In this document: in pieces, positions 18,699 through 27,388 of the stretch
How the letters are laid out: each line of letters opens with the position of its first letter
How positions within the stretch are numbered: the stretch's first letter is position 1
Assembly (NCBI RefSeq): GCF_900187045.1
Contig: NZ_LT906453.1
Span: 434,001 to 498,000, forward strand
Direction: 5' to 3'
Length of the DNA stretch: 64,000 nt
DNA from: Dermatophilus congolensis
Lineage (GTDB): Bacteria > Actinomycetota > Actinomycetes > Actinomycetales > Dermatophilaceae
Translations under genes and position numbers: made by a program
Notes under the pieces: model-generated
What the model saw: the letters and a program-made list of their open reading frames with translations, nothing else
Told to the model about the DNA's origin: nothing
Databases searched by the model: none

Positions 18699-19649
18699 TC
18701 AGTGCGCCAGACGTCCCAGTAGAGACTGTTCACGCAGTTTTTTGCGTGCTTCGACGGCAGGTCGGCGCCGAGAAAGTGGCTGGCATACGGGGCACCAGAA
18801 GAGGTTGCGGTTGCCGATGACAGTGCTGCGCACCTGGGTGTGACAGATGTAGCAGGCTTGTTCGGCGCGGCGGTAGACATAGACTTCGCCGCCGTGGGGG
18901 TCTTCTCGAGGTGGCCGGTTCATGGCTTCGGGGGTGTGTTCTGGGCGGACGGTGTCGATTTGTCCATGGTTGACGGCATAACGCATGAGCTGGACCAGGT
19001 CTGCCCAGAGGTCGTCGAATTCGCTCTTTTTAAGGGCCAGGCCCGGCAGCATGGGGTCTAGGCCTGCCCGGTAGAGAGCTTCAGCGCGGAAGATGTTGCC
19101 GACTCCGGCGAAGATTTTTTGGTCCATGAGGAGCAGGGCAATGGGTTGTTTGGATTTGCGAACTAGGTTCCAGGCGCGATCGGGGTCTGCGTCCTCGCGC
19201 AGTGGGTCAGGGCCCAGGCGTTTAAGAACTTTGTTGAATCCGTCAGAATCGAGGATTTCGCAGATGGCGGGGCCGGATAGGTCAGCCCAGGCAGTGTCGT
19301 TTTCTAGTCGCCACCTAATCGCCCCGAGAACGGGACGGTCCGTTTCGCCAGAGAAGGCAGGGGTGGTTTGAAGGTCGAGAGTGATTTTTTCGCCGAGGCG
19401 TTCGGTGGCGTCTGTGGTGTGGTGAACGCTGATGCGTCCGGCCATGCCGAGGTGAACGTGGATGGTGCGTGGGCCGAAGTGGGCGAAAAAGTGTTTACCG
19501 ACTGCTTCAGCACAGATGAGTTCGAGGCCGTCGATGCTGGCTGCGCCGTCGCTGAAGCGTCCTTGGGGACTACTGGAGCGGGTAATGGTGCCGGCGAATG
19601 CTCGGTCGTAGGCGCTGGCCATGCGGTGAATGACGTGTCCCTCGGGCAT
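18699..19649 (-). CDS. nei: Fpg/Nei-family DNA glycosylase (endonuclease VIII-like)
   Basis: A 316-residue base-excision repair enzyme that removes oxidised bases and nicks the abasic site. The catalytic N-terminus PEGHVIHR follows the initiator Met (Pro2 and Glu3 active after Met removal). The SSPQGRFSDGA and HVHLGMAGR motifs match actinobacterial Nei. A C-terminal zinc finger is complete, with CYIC and CPVC pairs. Nothing appears truncated. Nei rather than Fpg is favoured by the PEGHVIHR start. Confidence 0.9.
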   Translation of the reverse strand: MPEGHVIHRMASAYDRAFAGTITRSSSPQGRFSDGAASIDGLELICAEAVGKHFFAHFGPRTIHVHLGMAGRISVHHTTDATERLGEKITLDLQTTPAFSGETDRPVLGAIRWRLENDTAWADLSGPAICEILDSDGFNKVLKRLGPDPLREDADPDRAWNLVRKSKQPIALLLMDQKIFAGVGNIFRAEALYRAGLDPMLPGLALKKSEFDDLWADLVQLMRYAVNHGQIDTVRPEHTPEAMNRPPREDPHGGEVYVYRRAEQACYICHTQVRSTVIGNRNLFWCPVCQPLSRRRPAVEARKKLREQSLLGRLAH

Positions 19650-20078
19650 GGGTTAACTGTAGTGATTCAGTGGTGCGCTGATGCTGGCCAGGCCTGGGCC
19701 TCGGTTGGTAGGTGTGTGGGTGGGTGGCGACGCATGTGACTGGTGCGCCGCCACCGTTCCCCTGCGGTTCGCCGTCGGTTCCCGTTAGCCGTCGGCGGTG
19801 GCCTGTCGCGAATCCCCCGATAACGCGTTCGGCCTGCTGGGACGCTTCATTACCCGCCTTGGTCGTGAAGCGTTGTCGGTGCCGTGTGCACCGGTTTCAC
19901 GGTTGTCGTGCCTCAGCCAAGGTGTGGACGGACCCCCGTTCGTCTTTTCCTCGCTGTTGCGGCTGCCGTGTAGTGGTGTTCTTTCGTGTCACGTGTCTTA
20001 TCGGTTTCCGGACGGGTGACTTGAACTTTTGGCTGATTTTTTTGGCCGATTGTCCAGGTTGGGTGTTCCTGGCTCCGG
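19650..20078. other. Unexplained 429-bp structured intergenic region
   Basis: No credible gene is seen on either strand. The region holds several symmetries: acgcttca (19842-19849) with tgaagcgt (19866-19873); gccaccg near 19750 with cggtggc near 19796; and gccgtcgg repeated between them. A T-rich tract occurs near 20036-20043. This would suit a structured RNA or the decayed remains of a gene. Confidence 0.4.
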
Positions 20079-21083
20079 TTAGGTTCTGCGGCAGGTTGAT
20101 TGGCGAATGATGAGGCGGGATCCGGTGAGCGGGGCGGGTTCGATGTGGCGGGCTTTGTGCTCAATGAGGGCTGCGAGGGTTTCGATGCCAGCTTGTGCCA
20201 TTTCGGTCACGGGCTGGGTGACGCAGGTCAGTGGCGGGTTGGTTAGTTCGAACCAGGGTTCATCGTCGTAGGCGGTGAGGCCGATTTGGGGGCCGACGTC
20301 GATGTTGCGGCGTTGAAGCTCGTGTAGGGCTCCTTGGGCGACGAGGTTCGATAGCGCCACGATGACATCTGGTGGCTGTGGGGATTCGAGGAGTTTTGTG
20401 GTTGCTTGGGTTCCGTGCTCTGCGGTGAAGTCCCCGTGGTGGATAGGGATGGGAAAGTCGTTATAGCCAGCACGGGTTAACGCTTGGAGGGCGATGTGGG
20501 CGCGGCCGTGACCGGTGGATACGGAGGTGGGGCCGCTGATGATTGCGGGGCGCTGGTATCCCTGTTCGTACAGGTGGGTGGCGAGGTCTTCCAGCGCACA
20601 GGTGGGGTCGTTGAGGATGCTGGCGTGGGCTTCGATGGTGGTGCGCCGGTCGATGGCGACGATGGGGGTTCCTGATTGAGCAATGCGGTCCAGGCTGCCG
20701 GTGCTGTTGTCTGCTAGGACGATGAAAAGTCCGTCAACTTGTTGTCTGAGCAGTATGGAAGTCACGCGAGCTTGCTCGTCAGGGTCTTCACTGCCGGTGG
20801 CGATGGTCAGCGTCCATCCTCGGGCACGACATTGGGCTTCAATGCTGGCAGCCAGGCGGGTGATAAAGGGGTTAGCTAGCGAGGCAACAACGAGTCCGAT
20901 GGTGCCGGTGCGTCCTGTGCGCATGGCTGCTGCAACAGCGTTGGGGTGGTAATGCAGCTCAGCGGCTGCGGCTTGGACACGTTGACGAGTGGCAGGGGTG
21001 ACTCGATCACTGCCGGACAGTGCGCGGGAGACGGTTGCTACGGACACTCCGGCTAGTGCCGCCACGTCACGAATAGTGGTCAT
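20079..21083 (-). CDS. LacI-family transcriptional regulator
   Basis: A 334-residue repressor. The helix-turn-helix TIRDVAALAGVSVATVSRALSG is at the N-terminus and the hinge helix AVAAAMRTGRTG follows near residue 50. A periplasmic-binding-protein-like sugar domain then extends to the end (GLVVASLANPF, GTPIVAIDRR). Start ATG 21083 places the HTH at residues 3-24, as usual. An open frame extends further upstream but has low-complexity Pro/Thr/His content and is rejected. Its inducer is unknown. It is divergent from modABC, but LacI proteins usually control sugar genes, so a link with molybdate is doubtful. Confidence 0.9.
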   Translation of the reverse strand: MTTIRDVAALAGVSVATVSRALSGSDRVTPATRQRVQAAAAELHYHPNAVAAAMRTGRTGTIGLVVASLANPFITRLAASIEAQCRARGWTLTIATGSEDPDEQARVTSILLRQQVDGLFIVLADNSTGSLDRIAQSGTPIVAIDRRTTIEAHASILNDPTCALEDLATHLYEQGYQRPAIISGPTSVSTGHGRAHIALQALTRAGYNDFPIPIHHGDFTAEHGTQATTKLLESPQPPDVIVALSNLVAQGALHELQRRNIDVGPQIGLTAYDDEPWFELTNPPLTCVTQPVTEMAQAGIETLAALIEHKARHIEPAPLTGSRLIIRQSTCRRT

Positions 21084-21120
21084 CGAGTATGAGCCTAAAG
21101 GGGCTGCGGGATGCCTGGTT

Positions 21121-21142
21121 ACGCCCCACAAGACAAGGGCGT
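21121..21142. promoter_or_regulatory. Weak inverted repeat in the lacI-modA intergenic region
   Basis: Arms acgccc (21121-21126) and gggcgt (21137-21142), extendable to gttacgccc/gggcgtgac with one mismatch, lie 38 bp upstream of the LacI-type gene. It could be an autoregulatory operator. The pattern is short. Confidence 0.25.
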
Positions 21143-21259
21143 GACTAGGCGATGTATTGGTGTGCGCTGGTGTGAGCGTGTTGTGTTGTGTGTTTGCGGT
21201 TTGATGGGGGTGTGAAGTCGCAGGTATTTGCTGGTTTGTGTTGATGGGTGGGTTGTGTG

Positions 21260-22018
21260 GTGAAAGCTCGTTGGCTGATCGGTGGTGTGGTGGTGGCGAT
21301 GTGCATGGCTGGGTGTGGTGGGGCGGTGGTGGAGTCGGATGGTTCATCGGGGGTGGTGACTGTGTTCGCTGCAGCCTCGTTGAAGGAGTCGTTTACGCAT
21401 ATCGGTGAAGAGTTCTCGCGTACGCATCCGGGGGTGCAGGTGCGGTTCAATTTCGGTCCTAGCTCTGGCTTGGCACAGCAGATTGAAGCGGGGGCGCCTG
21501 CGGATGTTTTTGCTTCGGCTAGTCCAGTTCCGATGGAACAGGTTCGTGGGGCTGGCCTCGTTGATGAGCCGGTGTCGTTTGCGCGCAATTCTTTGCGTAT
21601 TGCTGTTCCTGTTGATAGCGCTGGTCAGGTGGGAAAGGTGGAGGATCTTGGGCGCGCAGATGTCAAGGTTGCCCTGTGTGAACAGTCGGTTCCGTGTGGG
21701 GTTTTAGCGGCGAAGGTGTTGGAAAAGGCATCTGTAGATGTGCAGCCGGTTACGCGTGAGGTCGATGTGAAGGCAGTGGTGACGAAAGTTATTTTGGGGG
21801 AGGTGGATGCTGGGTTGGTGTACGGGACGGATGTAGTTGCCGCTGCTGGAAAGATCAAAGGTGTGGAGATTCCCGAGCAGATGAATGCGTGGACTTCATA
21901 TCCGTTGGCAGTGGTACGCCGGGCGCAGAATGGGCCTGCCGCGCAGGCATTTGTGCAGTCGGTGCGGGGAGAAATGGGTAAAAAGATCTTGACGTCGGCG
22001 GGGTTTGGTGCACCGTGA
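21260..22018 (+). CDS. modA: Molybdate ABC transporter substrate-binding lipoprotein
   Basis: Binds molybdate outside the membrane for the ModBC importer. A lipoprotein signal ends in the lipobox MAGC, followed by VTVFAAASLKESF, FNFGPSSGLAQQI and GAPADVFASAS, which form the ModA oxyanion site. About 252 residues. Several in-frame GTG codons (21248, 21257, 21260) are possible starts and no ribosome site decides between them. 21260 gives the signal peptide VKARWLIGG. It overlaps modB by 4 bp. Confidence 0.92.
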   Translation: MKARWLIGGVVVAMCMAGCGGAVVESDGSSGVVTVFAAASLKESFTHIGEEFSRTHPGVQVRFNFGPSSGLAQQIEAGAPADVFASASPVPMEQVRGAGLVDEPVSFARNSLRIAVPVDSAGQVGKVEDLGRADVKVALCEQSVPCGVLAAKVLEKASVDVQPVTREVDVKAVVTKVILGEVDAGLVYGTDVVAAAGKIKGVEIPEQMNAWTSYPLAVVRRAQNGPAAQAFVQSVRGEMGKKILTSAGFGAP

Positions 22019-22821
22019 GTAACGGTCGTTCGCCGATGGGGGGTACGCCGTGGCCAGTGCGTGGGGTTGCGCTGGTGGGGGCGGCGTTTTTGTTGCTTCC
22101 GGTTGTGGCATTGGTGGCGCGGGTGCCGTGGGGAGAGTTGTTTTCGTTGGTGTTTGCGCCGGCGGTTTTAGTGGCTCTGCGGCTTTCGTTGGTGAGTGCC
22201 TCGGTTGCGACAGCGCTGTCGTTGGTTGTGGGGGTGCCGTTGGCGTGGGTGTTGGCGCGGTCGCAGCGCCGTGGTGTGGGGGTTTTGCGTGCGTTGGTGA
22301 CGTTGCCGTTGGTGCTACCGCCGGTGGTGGGGGGTGTGGCGTTGTTGTTGGCGTATGGGCGTGCAGGTTTGGTGGGGCGGTGGCTGGATGTGTGGTGGGA
22401 GGTGAGTCTTCCTTTCACGATGGTGGCGGTGGTGGTGGCCGAAATGTTTGTTGCGATGCCGTTTTTGGTGGTGACCGTGGCTGGTGCGTTTGCGGCGGTG
22501 GATCGGGGGTTAGAGGAGGCTGCGGTGACGTTGGGGGCCTCGAGGTGGCAGGTTTTTTGGTCTGTGTCTTTGCCGTCGGTGGCGCCATCGTTGGTGGCTG
22601 GAACGGTGTTGTGCTGGGCGCGGGCGTTGGGTGAGTTTGGCGCCACGGTCACGTTTGCGGGCAGTTTGCCAGGCAGTACGCAGACGATGCCGTTGGCGGT
22701 GTATTTGGCGATGCAGTCAGATCCGCAGGCGGCGATTGCGTTGTCGCTGGTGTTGCTGGGGGTGTGCGTGTCTGTGTTGGTGGGGTTGCGTTCGTATTGG
22801 TGGCCGGGGGTGGGGCGGTGA
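22015..22821 (+). CDS. modB: Molybdate ABC transporter permease
   Basis: A 268-residue inner-membrane permease with about six hydrophobic segments. The EAA loop, which contacts the ATPase, is seen as EEAAVTLGASRWQVF followed by RALGEFGATVTFAG, typical of ModB/CysT. GTG start overlaps modA (GTGA) and its stop overlaps modC the same way, so the three genes are translationally coupled. Confidence 0.93.
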   Translation: MSNGRSPMGGTPWPVRGVALVGAAFLLLPVVALVARVPWGELFSLVFAPAVLVALRLSLVSASVATALSLVVGVPLAWVLARSQRRGVGVLRALVTLPLVLPPVVGGVALLLAYGRAGLVGRWLDVWWEVSLPFTMVAVVVAEMFVAMPFLVVTVAGAFAAVDRGLEEAAVTLGASRWQVFWSVSLPSVAPSLVAGTVLCWARALGEFGATVTFAGSLPGSTQTMPLAVYLAMQSDPQAAIALSLVLLGVCVSVLVGLRSYWWPGVGR

Positions 22822-23897
22822 AAGAGTTGTTTTTTGATGGGCGGGTTCGTCGTGGTGGGTTTGTGGTGGAAGCTTCTTTTGAGGTGTTTCCGGGGCAGGT
22901 GTTGGCGTTATTGGGGCCCAATGGTGCTGGCAAGAGCAGTGTGCTGCGTGCAGTGGCGGGTCTGGAGGTACTGGAGAGTGGGCAGCTGCGGCTAGGTGCA
23001 GTGACGGTAGATAATCCGCAAGCGGGCGTGTTTGTGTCTGCGCAGCAGCGGAATGTGGGGGTGATGTTCCAGGATTACCGGCTGTTTGGGCATATGAGCG
23101 TGGTGGGCAATGTTGCTTTTGGGCTGCGGATGCGAGGGGTGTCTGGGCGGGAGGCAACGGCGCGTGCGTTGCAGTGGCTGCAGCGGTTGGGGATTGGGGA
23201 TCTTGGGCGCAGGCGTCCAGGGGAATTGTCAGGAGGGCAGGCTCAGCGGGTGGCGCTGGCAAGGGCGTTGGCTTGTGAACCGGATGTGCTGGTGCTGGAT
23301 GAACCGACTGCTGCATTGGATTCAGCTACGCGGCGGGAGGTACAGGGATGTGTGCGCGAGCATGTGGCGCAGTTTCGTGGGCCGGTTTTGCTGGTCACTC
23401 ATGATCCGGTGGAGGCGATGGTGATGGCCGATGCAGTGATGGTTGTGGAGGAGGGCAGAGTAGTTCAGTACGGCCCCACGGTGCAGGTAGCAGAGCATCC
23501 GGCAACAGAGTTTGTGGCGGATCTGGTGGGGGTGAATCTCTTTGAGGGGGTTTGGGGGCAGGACGGTGCGATACGGCTTGCCGGGGGTGGGATGTTGCAT
23601 GCGGCGGCCGGGGTGAGTTTTCCGGATGGGGCACGTGTGTTTGCTGCGGTTCGGCCAGAGTCGGTGTCGGTGTTTGGGGAGCGTCCGGGGGTGGGCTCGC
23701 CGCGGAATGTGTGGCGTGGCCGAGTGCTCACGGTCGACATGGTGGGTGCGCGGGTGCGGCTTCATGTTGCTGGGCCGCCTGATGTTCGGGTTGAAGTGAC
23801 TGCTGCTGCGTTGGTTGAACTGGGATTATCTCCTGGCATGCAGGTATGGCTTTCGGTGAAAGCTACAGAAGTGTCTGTGTATTTTCCAGAGGTCTAA
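22818..23897 (+). CDS. modC: Molybdate ABC transporter ATPase
   Basis: A 359-residue ATP-binding subunit. Walker A is LGPNGAGKSS, the Q-loop region is VGVMFQDYRLF, the signature is LSGGQAQRVALARAL and Walker B is VLVLDEPTAALD. A C-terminal TOBE-type molybdate-binding domain follows (AAVRPESVSVF, VEVTAAALVELGLS). The GTG at 22818 is chosen because it overlaps the modB stop; the frame extends upstream only within modB. Molybdate import supports molybdoenzymes, none of which lie in this window. Confidence 0.92.
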   Translation: MKELFFDGRVRRGGFVVEASFEVFPGQVLALLGPNGAGKSSVLRAVAGLEVLESGQLRLGAVTVDNPQAGVFVSAQQRNVGVMFQDYRLFGHMSVVGNVAFGLRMRGVSGREATARALQWLQRLGIGDLGRRRPGELSGGQAQRVALARALACEPDVLVLDEPTAALDSATRREVQGCVREHVAQFRGPVLLVTHDPVEAMVMADAVMVVEEGRVVQYGPTVQVAEHPATEFVADLVGVNLFEGVWGQDGAIRLAGGGMLHAAAGVSFPDGARVFAAVRPESVSVFGERPGVGSPRNVWRGRVLTVDMVGARVRLHVAGPPDVRVEVTAAALVELGLSPGMQVWLSVKATEVSVYFPEV

Positions 23898-24300
23898 AAG
23901 GTCTTTTTTCTGTGGTGTACCGGCCCAGCAGATTGTGGCGTACGGATTTAACGGAATTTTCTGTGACAGTAACCACGTGCGCAGATATTGATTTTCTAGG
24001 GCACTGATTTAGCGTGCTTTTCTTATCAAGCTCGGCGCGTTTGTCTTTTCTGCTTCGCCTTAACGCAGACGCGCATATCACGTGGCCGGACAACCGTTCA
24101 GATTCACATTCTTTCTGCTCCAACGAAATACCCACTCAAAGAGCATGGACGTATACGCAGCCCACACCGTGGGTCACCGCTGCGCTTCTAGTCTGAACCG
24201 TGAACAGGCCCGCCGACTGGGTGCACTGCCCTGCCGGGCCAATCCGTGTGTCAGGAACACCTCACACGACACAACACGCAGATCACGAGGTACTACCTAC
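23898..24300. other. Intergenic region after modC
   Basis: About 400 bp with no recognised gene. No clear terminator hairpin was found after modC. The stretch from about 24070 probably carries the promoter and leader of the V4R gene. Upstream extension of that gene in the same frame is possible but lacks family similarity. Confidence 0.35.
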
Positions 24301-24765
24301 ATGCCCACCAACACACGCCCCACCCTTGGCAAGTTTGTCGCAGCCGAATGCCTCCAGCAGATGCGTCTGCACGTCGAAGACCTCGCTGGCCCAGGCCCCG
24401 TCCTCGGCGCTGGCCGTATGCGCGGCGCTGGACTGGTAGAGCTTTTGGGAAAAACTGGCGCTTCCCCCTCTATTGATGACGCCACCGACATCCTGCAGAA
24501 AGCTCTGGGCCTGGACGGCACCCGTCTGGCCATTGTCGATGACATCACCGAAGACAACGGCACCTACACCGTGCGCATCCACGAAGGCGCCTGCTCTTTT
24601 GACCGTAAGTCCGACGAGCCAATGTGCGCTTACACCCTCGGTGTTTTCGTCGGCGCTATCGGCAGTCTTTACGGCGCAACCATGACCGGCAAAGAACTCG
24701 AATGCGAGGCCATGGGCGACTCACAGTGCGTCTACCGCATCAAGCGCCACATCGCCCTGGACTGA
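24301..24765 (+). CDS. V4R (4-vinyl reductase-like) domain protein
   Basis: A 154-residue single-domain protein. The C-terminal half shows the V4R pattern: HEGACSFDRKSDEPMCAYTLG, then GATMTGKELECEAMGDSQCVYRI. Conserved Cys residues (CEAMGDSQC) could bind metal. V4R domains are small ligand- or metal-binding modules found alone or fused to regulators; the ligand here is unknown. ATG 24301 has gagg about 10 nt upstream. An upstream in-frame extension to 24082 is disfavoured. A strong hairpin follows the gene. Confidence 0.72.
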   Translation: MPTNTRPTLGKFVAAECLQQMRLHVEDLAGPGPVLGAGRMRGAGLVELLGKTGASPSIDDATDILQKALGLDGTRLAIVDDITEDNGTYTVRIHEGACSFDRKSDEPMCAYTLGVFVGAIGSLYGATMTGKELECEAMGDSQCVYRIKRHIALD

Positions 24766-24820
24766 AAAACCCTCAATCCCCTCCCCCCTCTTTTTATTTG
24801 CTCTCCACCACGACAACTGC

Positions 24821-24865
24821 TGAACCGAGTCAGCACGGACCGCCCTCCTGTGCTCACTCGGTTCA
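24821..24865. terminator. Two-part hairpin after the V4R gene
   Basis: tgaaccgagt (24821-24830) pairs perfectly with actcggttca (24856-24865), and inside agcac (24832-24836) pairs with gtgct (24850-24854). The combined stem has 15 bp. No U-tract follows. It probably ends the V4R transcript, or forms a leader structure ahead of the kinase gene. Confidence 0.55.
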
Positions 24866-24937
24866 CGCATGCCTGCGCCAACACATCAGATCCTCACCAC
24901 CCAGCCGCACCTCAACTCCTCACTAGACTGAGTCACC

Positions 24938-26452
24938 ATGGCGGAAGAGAGCTTCAGCGTCCAGCCCCTTGAGGCAACCACTCCCCTCATCCTGGCCATC
25001 GATATCGGATCCACTGGCAGCCGTGGCTGTATCTACGACGCAACCGGACGCCCCGTCAATAAACACCGCATTAAAGTCCGCCACGCCTTCACTACCGCCC
25101 CCAACGGACACTGCACCCTGGACCCCAACCACACTCTTCACGAAGTCATCGACATCATCGACGCCCTCACGAGCAGTAACATCGCACCTCATATCGCTGG
25201 CGTCGCTATGGACACTTTCGCCCCTACTCTCATCGGCATCGACACCAATAACTACGCCATCACCCCTTGTCTTACGTACGCCGATTCCCGCGCCAGCAGC
25301 CAAGCTACTGCCCTGCGCCGTGATCTTGATCCTCACGAAATCACTCAACGCAGCGGAGCCCACCTGCACACCGCTCACTGGGCAGCGACCATTCGTTGGT
25401 GGCATGACAATGACCCGCAGGTCGCGCACCGCGTCCACCGCTGGGTGACCCTCGGCGAATACATCTGGCTCCACCTGCTCGGAGTCACCAATATCGCAAC
25501 CTCCACGGCTGCCTGGACTGGTCTGCTCAACCGTCACACTTGCCAGTGGGACGCTCCTCTTTTAGAGGCCGCAGGAATCGTCGAGGAACACCTGTCTGCC
25601 ATTGCAGACCCTGACCAACCCAGCTTCCCTAACACCTCTTATGTGCCCAACCGGTGGCCAGCCCTGGCGCAGGTTCCTTGGTACCCAGTTATCCCTGATG
25701 GTCTTGCCGCCAATCTTGGGGCTGACGCCACGAGCACCGCCACTCCTCTAGCGTCATTCGCTACTTCTGGAGCAATACGTGTCATCACCGGCAACACTCC
25801 TACAGTTCTTCCTTCTGGACTGTGGTGTTACCGCGTTGATCAACAGCGCAGCATCCTTGGTGGTGCACTCAACGATGTAGGCCGTATGAATACGTGGTTA
25901 GAAAATGTTCTGCGGTTACCCGACCCAAGGGCCTGTCACGACATCCTCATGGCCGATCCTGCGGCCATGACTCCCTTGGTATTGCCTTTCCTGACGGGTG
26001 AACGCTCTACTGGGTGGGCGGGCCATGCTCGGGGCGCGCTGCGCGATGTGAGTTACACCGACACTCCTGCAGCTCTTTACCGTGGCTGTTTTGAAGGGGT
26101 TGCTCTTACGTATGCGCGTTTGGCGCGGCAGCTTTTTGAGGTGGTTGGTGCACCTGATCAGCTGCGCGCTGCAGGGCGCGTCTCTACCAGTGTTCCGGCT
26201 CTGCTGCAGCTTGTTGCCGATGCAACTGGGGTGCCGGTTGAGCCTGTAGCCATTAAACGCTCCACTATGCATGGAGCTGCTTTGTATGGCTTGGCGTCGT
26301 TAGCGCCTGAGGTTCCTCGTTGTGAGGTTTTTGTTGACACTGCGGCTAAGCCGTTTGTGCACCGCGAGCAGTACTACGCAGACCGGATGCGGCGTTTTGA
26401 GGTTCTTTATGAGGCCACCATCGTGCGGAACGTTGGAGGAGTAAATTTGTGA
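24938..26452 (+). CDS. FGGY-family carbohydrate kinase
   Basis: A 504-residue sugar kinase. The N-terminal ATPase motif ILAIDIGSTGSRGCIYD and the second-domain phosphate motif LPFLTGERSTGW are seen, together with STMHGAALYGLASL near the end. Similarity is strongest to gluconokinase-like members, but FGGY substrates range over xylulose, ribulose, glycerol and gluconate, and I cannot choose. Start is ATG 24938. The stop overlaps the next gene by 4 bp, so the two are probably co-expressed. Confidence 0.86.
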   Translation: MAEESFSVQPLEATTPLILAIDIGSTGSRGCIYDATGRPVNKHRIKVRHAFTTAPNGHCTLDPNHTLHEVIDIIDALTSSNIAPHIAGVAMDTFAPTLIGIDTNNYAITPCLTYADSRASSQATALRRDLDPHEITQRSGAHLHTAHWAATIRWWHDNDPQVAHRVHRWVTLGEYIWLHLLGVTNIATSTAAWTGLLNRHTCQWDAPLLEAAGIVEEHLSAIADPDQPSFPNTSYVPNRWPALAQVPWYPVIPDGLAANLGADATSTATPLASFATSGAIRVITGNTPTVLPSGLWCYRVDQQRSILGGALNDVGRMNTWLENVLRLPDPRACHDILMADPAAMTPLVLPFLTGERSTGWAGHARGALRDVSYTDTPAALYRGCFEGVALTYARLARQLFEVVGAPDQLRAAGRVSTSVPALLQLVADATGVPVEPVAIKRSTMHGAALYGLASLAPEVPRCEVFVDTAAKPFVHREQYYADRMRRFEVLYEATIVRNVGGVNL

Positions 26453-27381
26453 TCCTTGTTGACTGGCCCCAGTGGCCTGCGCACGGATTTTTGTGGGCGC
26501 ATCTCATTTCCGATACGTCTGTCGATGAGCTTCATGCTTTTGCTCGCGCCAATGCGCTTTCTCCGCGTGCTTTTGATCTGGATCACTACGATGTCGCTGC
26601 TGAGAGCATCGAGGGGTTAATCGCTGCGGGAGCCAGGCAGGTTTCTTCTAAGGAGCTGCTGCGCGCTCTGGTTACCTCTGGTTTGCGGGTGCCAGCGCAT
26701 CGTCGGGATATTGAGAGGTTCCGATATCGGCAACGGGATCTGTGGCAGCGGTGGGCTGTGCTTGGTGATGTGGTTCCGGTACTTTCACGCTCGTCGGATT
26801 GGCGTGATCGCTGGTTTTCTCTTGGTGAGCAGGTCTTGCAGCGGTGCTCAGAGCCTCATCGGCATTATCACGACCTTGATCATTTGCATGATGTGCTGCA
26901 GTGTTTGCAGCTTCTTGGTGATCTGGGTGTCGTGATCTCGGATGCGTGTGTGGCTGCGGCGTGGTTTCACGATGTTGTGTATGCGGCGCGTCCGGGTGAG
27001 GATGAGCGTGCTTCGGCTGCGGTGGCGGTTGATTCTTTGCGGCGGTTGTCTGTGGAGTCGTCTTTTGTGGATGAGGTGCGGCGGTTGATCTTGTTGACGA
27101 CCGATAGCACTGCTGTAGCTGTTGATGATTCTGGGGCTGCGTTGGTGGATGCGGATTTGGCTGTTTTGGCTGGTTCGCCAGTGAGGTATCAGAAGTATGT
27201 ACAGGGAGTGCGTCGTGAGTACGGCGTGATTCCTGATGAGGTGTTTTGTGCGGGCAGGGCTGCGTTGCTGAGTCGGTTCTTGGAGCAGGAGTGGATTTAT
27301 CGCACGGACGCAGGGCGGCAGCGGTGGGAGCGCTGGGCGCGGGTGAACGTGGCTCGTGAGATCGCGGAACTGTCTGTGTAG
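26449..27381 (+). CDS. DUF4031-HD domain fusion protein
   Basis: A 310-residue protein in two parts. Residues 1 to about 85 match DUF4031: DWPQWPAHGFLWAHLISDTS, then DHYDV and QVSSKELLRALV. From about 90 on it is an HD-type metal-dependent phosphohydrolase-like domain: HRHYHDLDHLHDVL, AAWFHDVVY and a later DADLAVLAG aspartate. GTG start overlaps the FGGY kinase stop. The phosphohydrolase substrate is unknown. Coupling to a sugar kinase suggests housekeeping of a phosphorylated metabolite, which is inference. Confidence 0.82.
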   Translation: MILVDWPQWPAHGFLWAHLISDTSVDELHAFARANALSPRAFDLDHYDVAAESIEGLIAAGARQVSSKELLRALVTSGLRVPAHRRDIERFRYRQRDLWQRWAVLGDVVPVLSRSSDWRDRWFSLGEQVLQRCSEPHRHYHDLDHLHDVLQCLQLLGDLGVVISDACVAAAWFHDVVYAARPGEDERASAAVAVDSLRRLSVESSFVDEVRRLILLTTDSTAVAVDDSGAALVDADLAVLAGSPVRYQKYVQGVRREYGVIPDEVFCAGRAALLSRFLEQEWIYRTDAGRQRWERWARVNVAREIAELSV

Positions 27382-27388
27382 TGAGTTG

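Noticed and set aside
19712-20110. Plus-strand frame in the lacI-nei gap
   Set aside because: Translation is rich in Cys, Arg and Pro with no family features; the region is better explained as non-coding.
21855-22652. Long minus-strand frame opposite modA and modB
   Set aside because: Thr/Asn/Pro-rich shadow of conserved transporter genes on the other strand.
20079-23897. LacI-type regulator as the controller of modABC
   Set aside because: Divergent neighbour only; LacI proteins usually sense sugars and no matching operator was found in front of modA.
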